From Chloranthus sessilifolius (Eukaryota; Streptophyta; Magnoliopsida; Chloranthales; Chloranthaceae), in assembly GCA_021018995.1 (NCBI GenBank), contig CM037598.1, positions 48,065,185 to 48,129,184 on the forward strand: 64,000 nucleotides of DNA. Direction: 5' to 3'. How positions within the stretch are numbered: the stretch's first letter is position 1; every line of letters begins with the position of its first letter. The notes under the pieces were generated by a model. It saw only the letters and a program-made list of their open reading frames with translations, was not told the DNA's origin and ran no database searches. Made by a program: the position numbers and the translations under genes. Shown here piece after piece: positions 22,025 through 31,711 of this stretch.

Positions 22025-25000
22025 TTAGAGCCACATTGAATTTCGTGGTGGTTCTTGGCCCTCATGATCATCATCATCATCGGTGCGCGAGCTTTCCGGC
22101 CTTTGCCTATAATGTTGGCCATATTGATACCCATGATCATATGTGCCCCCTTGAAACTGAGGCTGTAGCAACGAATATGGCTCAGTGTAGTACGTAAAGG
22201 CCGGTCCTCCAAAAATCTGACCAACGAAGTCATATGGCACCGGGTAGGTTTGCTGTGGCTGGTAGTATGGGTTACTAGTTGCTGAATCTTCTGTATTTTG
22301 CAAATTGAATCCCCCGAAGCTAGAAGTCATATAACCCATATCCGTATCATCATGTGGACCTTGTGGTGGTGGTGTTTGATATGATTCCGACGCTCCTCTT
22401 CCTTCAACCCCTCCCATTCTAAATATAGGAGTGTCGTACAATGTTAACGGTATCGAGTCATCGTCCCATGCCGCCATATCTCTATAAGGATCAGAGGTAC
22501 CAGCATCCTCCCCTCCACCACTAGTACCAACGTCCCCTCCACCATCATGCCCTCCGCCATCATCCTCACCACTCCCATCAACACTACCGGGCTGCGTTTC
22601 GTCATCAGATCCAACCACTGAATGATGATTCAATCTTCTTTTCCACCTTAGTGGTTGGGAAGCCTGCTGCTTCGCTACTCTTTCAGCATTGTCCAGCCAT
22701 TCAGTGCTCTCAGTATCCAAGACTGGCTCTTCTCTCTCTTCGATCCATTGATTCAAAGGGTCATCCTCCTCGAATATATAATCCAACTGGATGGGATCAA
22801 AATATTCACTGTCTGTAAGGTAGAATATGATAGATGAATTAGTATAATATGTAAGTAAGACTTCATATAATTGCTTACCACGGTTGGTCCTCTGTATATT
22901 CCTGACCCTTAATCGCATGTTGTAGTGGCAGTAGACTAACTTTTCCAATCGTTCCATAGTCTATTCCTTGTCTTAGTATGAATGAGAGAGAAAGTGCTCC
23001 AATTTCGCTCACAGTTGGACGAGGAACACGTTTGCGACAATACTCTCATTGCTACCCGCCTCAATATCGGACCATCACCTCCATAATGCATTCACCAATC
23101 AGTGGGTTTGTCGTGTTTAATTTGGGATTGCGCCAACGGGGTCCCAAATGACCCATGTCTCTTGCGAAACACGTCAATCTATAAAGATAAAATACAGTAA
23201 GCCGCATATCAATAAACATATCATAATATCACATGACATATGACTTATTAGTAATAAGGTATGATACTATGATTACTCACATCTCTGATGGCTTGACCTT
23301 GGTCCGCCAACTCAGGGAGCATCCGTTGGATTACATTGAGCAAACCGGTATACACTTCATCAGTGTCACTCAACTCGAAGCGTCGCGTATACTGGAAGGC
23401 CAAATTCAAGTAGTGTGCTACATATCAAATATGAGCAATTTCATCAGTATATGAAAATAATAAATAAATAAATAAAAATCACTACATAAGCAGTTTAACA
23501 TGTTATACCTGCTGCATGCAAGTACTGGTGAAATTGTGCATCCCACCTCTTGTCGATAATCGCCCAGTATCGTTTATATTTTGTATGGCATTTGGTTTTG
23601 ATAGCCAATTTTGACTTATCCATTAACTCATAAACGTACCCCATCGTTGGTTTCTCATCACCATCAACCAATCTCAACACTTGCACCAACGGGGTAGTGA
23701 TGGCGATCAGGTGGTCAACATCTGCCCAAAACTGCGTGTTGTAGATCAAGTCAGCAACTTCAGTGCAAGCTAATCTCTTTACTCGTGGGAGTTCTATTTC
23801 ATGTTTATTCCATTCTTCCGACGACACCATGCTTTTCAGCTCACGCCTATATCTAGCCAAACTCTATAGGGCTAAAAACTGTGTTGTAAAACGTGTAATC
23901 GCAGGTCGGAGCAACTCATTGTTCGTGAAGGCTCATTAAATTGACCAGCTTGTCACTATTGTATAGGTAGGAAGTAATCGTTCTTCCCTTCTGAATAGTT
24001 GCCTGTGCCTTACTTCTCTTTCCTAAATCCTCAAGAATGAGGTCCACGCAATGAGCGGTACACGGGGTCCAGTACAGGTGACGTCTCTTCATCATTAGTT
24101 TTAATCCAGCGGCTTTGTAATTTGTCGCATTGTCTGTTACCACCTACACAACCTGCTGCTCTCCAACCTCTTGAACTACCTTATCCATTAGTTGAAAGAG
24201 GTAATCAGCAGGCTTTGCGTGTCTAGAAGCATCAACTGATTTCAAAAATACTGTCCTGGCATCGCTGTAAACCAAAAAGTTGATCAAACTCTTCTTTGTG
24301 GGACCAGTCTATCCATCGCACATAATTGTGCAACCTCTCTCATCTCATACATCCTCAAAGCTTTGTACATAGGCAGTTATCTCATCGTACTCATCTTTTA
24401 GTATGGGCTCAGATATCTCGTATGCAAAAGACTTTTTAACTCCTGGACCAACTTCTGCACTTGTATCAATCATGCTTTTGAAGTACGGCGACTCTGCTAC
24501 TTGGGTCAGAATGTGGTTATATATAAAAAACTTGGCAATGGATTTTTCAGGCTTCTTCCCCATTTTTTTAAGTGAGATTGCACTCAATTTAATTTGTTTA
24601 GAGCTTTCAGTGCGATACATGAATGGATCCATGAGGCCTGTAGTACGGCCTCTAGTAGACGACCTATAATCCCTCCCAGATGCTGACCTACGCAACCCGA
24701 CAGTCTGCTCAACATCCTCATCAACATCAACAACATTTGGCCTACGAGTAGATCCATCACCAGCAACAGGCATGGATGGGCCCCTCAACCTGGACCAAAA
24801 CCGATAATCTGCTTCTTTCTGATCTCGCCGCTGTTGTGCTTCTCTGACACTCTCTCTCATAGCTCTCGCTATCAGCTCATCCTCATCCTCATCCTCATCA
24901 TCCTCAGGTCCAAGTGATGTAAACTCTAGATCTGCCCTCCTGATTCTCTCATATATTTCCCTATCACGATCAGCTTCAGCTTTTTTCTTTCCCTTTGCCG

Positions 25001-25223
25001 CTTGTAAACTAGCTCTGAAATTTTCTTTTACTTCTCTGGGTACATTGAGACACCCTTTTGTCTCTCCCTTTACGTGAGCCAGATGCTCCTTTAACCGTGT
25101 GATACCTCATCCCAGCAGTTTTTTTCCACAAAGCTTGCACTCTATCCGGAGTCTATCACCATCTATTGCTGTACCGTATTGCCAATGTGGATTTGACAAT
25201 CATACCATATTTATTTATTTCAC
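22025..25223 (-). pseudogene. hAT transposase, copy 1 (five exons, broken)
   Basis: Exon 2 (25223-23509) holds a BED zinc finger (CKLCGKKLL...HLAH), a Lys-rich segment, an acidic run, YFKSMIDTSAEVGPG, then DUF659-like CTIMCDG and VTDNATNYKAAGL. Exon 3 is 23417-23281. Exon 4 (from 23178) contains the hATC core (GPILRRVAMRVLSQT, SSSNCERNWS). Exon 5 ends at TAA 22025. Splice sites are GT-AG. The lesions are TGA at 25107-25109 (Gly codon in copy 2), Trp-to-stop at 24345, 24309 and 23092, and a 4-bp deletion before MERLEKLVYCHYN. The tail after hATC is a long Gly/Asp then Gln/Tyr-rich segment of about 190 residues. Transposase would act in the nucleus to cut at the ends; this copy cannot. Confidence 0.85.
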
Positions 25224-26663
25224 CTGCATGAATGAGCAAACGATTGGATTAAATTAAACATCTAATTTACACTTGAAAATAAAATTTATTTTTTTAATTA
25301 TTGCTATTTTAAAAATATTAGATTATATTTTATTAAATTTATTTGATATTATTCTAATTTTTATAAAATTTAGATTACATTTGAAATTTTATTTGATATT
25401 ATTCTAATTTTTAAAAGATTAGATTATATTTTACCAAATTTATTTGATATTATTCTAATTTTTGAATATTTATTTGATATTATTCTAATTTTTGAATATT
25501 TATTTGATATTATTCTAATTTTTTAAATTTTATTTGCTATTATTCTTATTTTTAAAAATTAATTTGAAATTTATTTCATATTATTCTAATGTTTTATGGG
25601 ACATCTATCATTATTTTAATTATTTTAATTACATGTGACCCATAATATTAATTATTTTAATTATATGTGACCCATAATTTTTAGGGTATATGTGACTGAT
25701 ATTGACTCATATTGACCCATAATTTTAATTATTTAAATTATTTTATAATATTTAAGGTACATGTGACCCATATTGACCCATATTATTAATTATATTAATT
25801 ATTTTGTGACTCATAATTTTAATTATGTAAATTATTTTGTGACCCATAATTTTAAGGGTATATGTGACCCATATTGACCCATATTATTAATTATATTAAT
25901 TATTTTATGACCCATAATTTTAATTACATGTGACCCATAATTTTAATTATTTAAATTATTTTGTGACCCATAATTTTAAGGGTATATGTGACTCATATTG
26001 ACCCATATTATTAATTATATTAATTATTTTGTGACCCATAATTTTAATTACATGTGACCCATAATTTTAATTATTTAAATTATTTGTGACCCATAATTTT
26101 AAGGGTATATGTGACCCATATTGACCCATATTATTAATTATATTAATTATTTTATAACTCATAATTTTGTGACCCATAATTTTAAGGGTATATGTGACCC
26201 ATATTGACCCATATTATTGATTATATTAATTATTTTGTGACCCATAATTTTAATTATTTTAATTATTTTAATTATTTTAATTATTTTAATTATTTTAATA
26301 TCTACCATTAAATATTATAGATCTTCCGTATTTATGGGTAGATCTATCATTAAATATGGTAGATCTACCAAATTTATGGCTAGATCTACTATATTTAAGG
26401 GTAGATCTACCATATTTATAGGTAGATCTACCCTTATATAAGGTAGATCTACATTTATATAAGGTAGATCTACCTTAATTATTTTAATTATTTTAATATC
26501 TATCATTAAATATGGTAGATCTTTTATATTTATGGGTATTTCTATCAAATTTATGGCTAGATCTACTATATTTAAGGGTAGATCTACCCTTATATAAGGT
26601 AGATATACCTTATTTTAACATTTAAAACGAAATAAAATGATGGGAAAATAATAAAACACGTAC
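25224..26663 (-). repeat. transposase intron 1 made of three tandem arrays
   Basis: The intron lies between donor AAG|GTACGTG (26664/26663) and acceptor ATGCAG|GTG (25224/25223). From its 3' side: about 30-bp units (TTTGATATTATTCTAATTTT) at 25345-25590; about 100-bp units with GTGACCCATAATTTTAAGGG at 25600-26290; and units built on the palindrome GTAGATCTAC, about 20-40 bp apart, at 26310-26615. The matching intron in copy 2 has the same three array types in the same order with different unit sequences. Confidence 0.85.
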
Positions 26664-26839
26664 CTTCAGCGTTGATCCCGAGCTTTTTTGTGCGATTCGG
26701 CTGCGATTTAGGGTGCAAATAAGCAAAAAGGAAGAGTGCAAATGAGGAAGGAGGAAGAAGAGAGGAGCAAAAAAATGGCTGAAAAGAGTGAAAAACTACA
26801 CCCAAAACCGACCCTATATTCGGCTGAGTCAAAGCTTGG

Positions 26840-27105
26840 GGCCCACGGACGATATTTTCAAATTATCGTTCGTATTGGACGATAATTTCAGTTATTTTTT
26901 AATTTTCAAAATTTTTTATATTATCGAACGATAATATCAAATTATCATCCGATAATTTCATATTATCGTCTGATACGGGCGATACTTTGCCCATATCGGA
27001 CGATAATTTAGGTATTTTCGATAGGGTACGATACATACCCTATGTATCGTACTGCTGAGGTCCCAAACCGATACGTATCGGTATCGTACGATATTTTGAC
27101 CCATG
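26840..27105. repeat. subterminal palindrome cluster, right end of hAT copy 1
   Basis: Repeated words of the form AATTATCGTCCGATAATT and GATACGGGCGATA occur in both orientations. They are followed by a hairpin GGTACGATACATACC...GTATCGTAC and the perfect palindrome CCGATACGTATCGG just inside the terminal inverted repeat. In hAT elements subterminal motifs are transposase binding sites (general knowledge), so that role is inferred here. Confidence 0.7.
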
Positions 27106-27113
27106 GTATGATG

Positions 27114-27759
27114 GTACCCTCCTAGTAGTTGATGTATTTCCTGCTACGTGAACTTTGATAAAACTGTAATGCCAACTTTTTGGTGCCTTTGAAAAGTTCA
27201 CCATGTAATCAGGAATCTTATCTTATAAATGTCAACCTTCTCAACTTTATTATGTAATTTTTCTTTCGCCACATGAATATATTAAATAAACTAAGTCTTT
27301 GAAGACTAAAAAATAAAAAATAAATAAAATGAAATAAAAAAAATCTGGATCCTTGATGAAAAAATAAAAATTAATTAATAATAAAATAAATAAATAAAGG
27401 TAGTAATATAAATTATTAAGTTTTGATTAAGGAATACAATTGGAGAATGTACACATAAGTTAAGGATATTTTAGCTCTAAGTTTTTAGATACTTGGAGGC
27501 CTCAAGATGTGGATCCCTGAGAATTAGGCTAGTCGCCTTCTAGTGAAAGAATGTGTGGTGTACTTATGCAGTGCACAAAAAGGAGAACGTAGGTTTTATA
27601 ATCCTTAGGAACTTATGGGTAGAGCTTAGGATTTTTATATATAGGGCATTGAGAACCTTCAATGCTTTAATTACAACCCCATATGAATAAAGTATATTCT
27701 TTTATTTTGAGTGTTTCCCGATTGGAATAGAATTATAATTGTATTGCCCTTGTTATTAG
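27114..27759. other. AT-rich sequence without a gene
   Basis: Simple AAAT-rich runs at 27300-27410 and a TTTATATATA promoter-like block near 27636. No open frame or repeat boundary is supported. It continues the sequence interrupted by hAT copy 1. Confidence 0.35.
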
Positions 27760-27893
27760 ATGGCCCCAAGAGGACGGCCCCGAAGGACACCTACTACAAC
27801 ATCTGTGCCAGAGACAATTGCACTAGAAACATCGGTACCAGAAACAACTGTACCAACAACTACCCTAGGTTTGGCAAATGAACTAGGCCAAGT
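27760..27893 (+). pseudogene. Gag-like N-terminal fragment cut by Tekay element
   Basis: ATG 27760 opens MAPRGRPRRTPTTTSVPET followed by a second SVPETTVPTTT repeat, open to the LTR start at 27894. The start resembles MPPRGRPRS at 30304, the Gag start of the Tekay element itself, and the Arg/Pro starts of Del/Tekay Gag proteins. No primer-binding site lies in the 100 bp before it. It is probably the remains of a related element into which the Tekay element at 27894 inserted. Confidence 0.45.
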
Positions 27894-30198
27894 TGTAACA
27901 TCCCAAACCCAAACACGCTCGATTATGTGTATGTGTTTGGCAAGGAACAAAATGGCACCTTGATTTTTTTTTTGAATATTTAATTTGTAAGAATGCATCT
28001 TTGTACGAAAATTGAAGTTAAATCTCACTTTTTGGCCTTTGATAAAAAGCCTGTACACCAACTCACGGTGTGTCGGCTTAACACCAACTTAGGCCCCATG
28101 AGTTAAAAGGAGATAAGCTTGGTGAAATATAAAATATCTAGATATTATTTGGTTTTTGTGGTAAGAATAGAATGGAGAGAACTTCCACTCCTCTCATTCC
28201 ACCTCCTCAAACCCTCTCGTGAGACCCTAACCGAGAGATTTTTCCCTGAAGCTCCTTCTTTGCAAGGACCATCATAGATTCAGCCGACTGCGAGAAACCT
28301 TCAAGCTCTGGCATCGTTTAGATCGAGGAGTAAGTGGGAGCATAGCTTCAAATGAGCTCGAACCGATCACCGTAAACATTTCCTGAACAACTTGAAAGAG
28401 ATGATCATTGCACCATTAGCTTAAAGCTGCGTTTTCGATAACGATCTTCGTGAGACTCCGTGTAGTGACACCGAAACCCTCTTTAGTAGCAAACATCGTG
28501 AGCCGCGTGTGAGATTTAAAAAGGTAAGCATCGTAGCGTTATCGTACAAAGTTAGTTTTCGAACTTTAAATTTGATGTGTGTGGGAGTTACGATTGTTTT
28601 TATTTAAAGTTTGGAGAAAATTTTGAGTTAGGAGGAAGAAACCCAAAGGTTTCGGAATCTCTCAAAATTGTTCGAGCAAATTGGAAATCGCTCGAGCGAT
28701 TCACCTTCAGAAATTAAGGAAAAACCTTTTGGAAAAATCGCTCGAGCGAATTTTCCAGGCAAAATTTCTCTGGAAAAACTCGCTCAAGCGAATTTCAGTG
28801 TGCCACAAGAACCTGGCAAATTCACTCGAGCGAATTGGAAATCGCTCAAGCGAATTTCCCTGTTTCTGGCTCCCTTAGTCTTTTCCTTAAAGAAACTTGG
28901 GAGGGTGTGAACTATTCGATTCTTACGTTATTGTTATGTGGTTTATGAACTTAGGTTGATCATGATTGAGTACGAAAGGCCTTCGAGAGGACCTTCTCAG
29001 TTCTTCGTTAAATTACGAAATTAATGTAGGAGGAATTCAATGCTTACTTATACTTTGATTTTGATTCGTAGACTTCTTTGATATAATTGCAATGAGATAT
29101 GAGCATCAGAAATTAGACTTTGAATATGAATTTCCAATAGGAATCATTGAACTTTGTATCTGAACTCTGAATCCGAATTTGCATATGAATAGTTGAACTA
29201 CGAACTTCGAAAATGAAATGCGTTTTTGCCATGAAATATTGACAACCTATTATGTATTAGAATATTTGATTTAAGGTTTATGTGAATGAATCCCCCACAC
29301 GGTGCTATGGCACACTTCGGACCGGTACGATGGGTTATACCGTAATTCGGACAGGTATGGCGGGTTATAATGTAATTTGAACCGTTACGATGACCACTTT
29401 TGAAAATATTCATTGAACGATGATGGTTAAGTAGGGATTCCCATTGGTATTTCGGCTCAACAATGCTATACTTGCGTTGGAGTTCTTTTAAAGTTAAAAC
29501 TTTAAGCCATGCATTAAATTAAGAATATGCATATAAGCACTGCCATGAATAAGAAATCAGAAAATCATGTGAAGCTTTGAAATTTGCACAAATAAATCGC
29601 ATGTGAAGCCCTAACTTAGATTATTCACTTTGATGTTAAGACATTTGAAAATTGGTTGTTTAATATGAAAATGTTTTGATTCTAGCCATTGAATTCTATT
29701 TTGATATGAAAAGAATGCATTGAAAATTGTCATTGAATCTATGTTTTGATCTGATAAATGTAAATTTGTATTGAATTTGTTCCTACTCAGCTTAGACTGT
29801 TAGCTCACTCCGACATTTATGTCACAGGTTTAGATCTTGATTAGGACCCCAGATTAGAAGAGGATCCTGATTACTTACTAGAGGTAGAAGAAGAGCATCT
29901 GCCTGAGAAAATTTATTTGTAGATACTTTAGAGAGAGATTTCAGAACTAGGTATTGTGTAGTGGCTAGTTCTATGTTAATAGATACACTCATATTTTGTA
30001 TACCACTATTTAGGTGATGGTCGTCCGTCACCGGTGGTTCATTTTGTTTCTTTTGCTTAATTTGTTCTGTACAAAAATGGAAATCTTATTGTTAGCATCT
30101 ATGATATCTGATATGATTCCGCATATGTTTGATTGTATCAAGTGACCCTGACAGTCCGACTTTCCCAGGATTTCGTGTGGGAAAGTCGGGTCGTCACA
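27894..30198 (+). repeat. 5' LTR of Tekay/Del chromovirus
   Basis: It begins TGTAACATCCC and ends GGGTCGTCACA, 2,305 bp, followed two bases later by a tRNA-type primer-binding site. It matches 38335-40257 along its length. A cluster of the palindrome TCGCTCGAGCGA and near copies lies at 28675-28860. A block near 29290-29400 repeats CCGGTACGATGGGTTATACCGTAATT-like units (about 35 bp, shown shortened to its core GGTTATACCGTAATT). Confidence 0.9.
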
Positions 30199-30200
30199 GT

Positions 30201-30211
30201 TGGTATCAGAG
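30201..30211 (+). promoter_or_regulatory. primer-binding site (initiator tRNA-Met type)
   Basis: TGGTATCAGAG sits two bases after the LTR end. It is complementary to the 3' end of plant initiator tRNA-Met, the usual primer of Tekay and related gypsy elements. Confidence 0.9.
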
Positions 30212-30303
30212 ATATAACAATAGATTCTGTAGATTATGTCGGATCGTGGATGGAATTCACGATCACTTTAGTTTAAAACCCTTGTTTGATCGTGACAGGT
30301 CCG

Positions 30304-31502
30304 TATGCCTCCACGAGGTAGACCGAGGTCCGTCCGTACTTAAGAGTGTGCCAGGTGGTGAGGGAGTTGCCACTGGTGCTAATAGCACTCCTCTGGGAGG
30401 AGGAAATGACACGGGCACGGACGACATTCCTCCAAGAGGAGGATGCAATGGTGGTCAAGATAGATAGCTGATGGAAACCATGGTCAACACCATGGCTCAA
30501 CAGACAGCCTTGCTTATTGAGAGGTAACGACCTTCAGGGTTTCAAGAGTTCTGGAGGATGAAGCCTCGTAACTTCTATGGTCAAGCCGATCCGCTCAAGG
30601 CCGGAAAAAATGGCTATACCAGATGGAGAAGATTCTTCAGTGGATTCCTTGTACCGAAGAAGAGAAGGTCAACTGGGCTTTTTTCCAGCTAGAGGGAGAA
30701 GCCGACCCTTGGTTGAAGTTCATGGAGAGAACCAAGCTACAAGAGATACCCAATGTCTCATGGACATGGACACAGTTCACAGACACGTTCAATGACAAGT
30801 ACTTCCCCGATGTAGTCAGAGATTAATGGAAAGTTAAGTTTGTCTCACTAGTACAAGGCAATATATTTGTGCACGAATATGAAGCTGAGTTTTCTAGGTT
30901 GTCCAGATTCACTCCTCAACACTTGGCCACAGAGCTTATGAAGGCCAAGAAATTTGAGCGTAGCCTGAATCCAATCATCAAGGAGAGGATCTCTCTATTT
31001 CAGTCGAGAACTTATGCCTAGGTCATGAACCTAGCCCCTATAACCGAACAAGATATTGAAGACATGTATAAGAGAAGAGACCAACAGAGTAAGAATAGGA
31101 CAGGGAGAGCTCAGTCGTATTCCCAAGGACCGCGCTCGTATTTCCAAGGACAATGTTCATATTCCCAAGGACAGGCAAACAAGAGGTCGAGAATCTCAGC
31201 GACTACATCTCAGCAACCTATGCAGACCGCGTATTCGAAACCTACAGTGTTTGCACCTATGAGGCCTTTCCGCCCTTCGAATCCGACTACCACCGAGCCA
31301 TCAATGGTGCAACACACTTGGCGCACCAGTTCTTCCGTGCCAGTTGAGAAATGCACGCGGTGTGGAAAACCACACAAGATGGAAGAGTGTAGACGGATTA
31401 CAGGTGCATGTTTTAAGTGTGGCAGGTAAGGACACCTGATTAGGGATTGTCCAAAGGAGAAGAGAGAAAGGACTACTTCAACTCCTATTTAAAGGTCTAC
31501 CC
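30304..31502 (+). pseudogene. Tekay-type Gag with zinc knuckles, broken
   Basis: The start MPPRGRPRS at 30304 runs into an early stop. The capsid part reads WAFFQLEGEADPWLKFME, FNDKYFPD and FVSLVQGN with stops between the pieces. The C-terminal part has two cysteine clusters, CTRCGKPHKMEEC and CFKCGR followed by a stop and GHLIRDC (CX2CX4HX4C). Gag packages element RNA in the cytoplasm. At least four stops or frame changes make it non-functional. The order LTR, PBS, Gag fits a 5'-complete element. Confidence 0.82.
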
Positions 31503-31711
31503 GACCTACAGTACAAGGTCGAGCCTATGCCATCACGGCAAGTGATGCCCAAGCAACGAATGAAGTGATCTAAGGTATAATCTCAAATCTTATGTCTTTT
31601 CAGTTAAGGCATATCCTTAGAAGTTGTGTACTACTATTACATTTCATGGGTGTTTTGACATCATACATACACTGTACTAAATCACATGCATGAAACCTAG
31701 GTACCTTAAAT

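Larger units (their letters stand above)
21342..27105 (-). mobile_element. full-length hAT transposon, copy 1
   Basis: The ends are CATGGGTCAAAATATC and its exact inverted copy GATATTTTGACCCATG, flanked on both sides by GTATGATG (21334-21341 and 27106-27113), a perfect 8-bp target duplication as made by hAT transposases. 5,764 bp. It encodes one transposase on the minus strand with a BED finger, a DUF659-like region and a hATC dimerisation domain. Its first intron carries large palindrome-rich arrays. Copy 2 at 57265 has the same plan. It inserted into unrelated AT-rich sequence downstream of the acidic ORF. Confidence 0.93.

Noticed and set aside
22818..22882. Continuous 310-codon frame through the hAT C-terminus taken as one exon
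   Set aside because: A GTAAGC...TTACAG pair lies inside, and removing it joins RTNR to DSEYFDP-like text as in other hAT proteins. The open frame across it is probably a readable intron.
24403..24669. Plus-strand ORFs inside the hAT transposases (also 60235-60608)
   Set aside because: They are antisense to the conserved transposase exon and have no recognisable motif.
26315..26548. Minus-strand frame with repeated VDLP(Y/I) units
   Set aside because: It is the translation of the TAGATCTA array inside hAT intron 1; any reading of this repeat gives a peptide repeat. No start context or homologue is seen.
28668..28910. ORFs over the TCGCTCGAGCGA cluster (also 38990-39399)
   Set aside because: They lie within the noncoding LTR and arise from the repeated palindrome; both LTRs show them in several frames at once.
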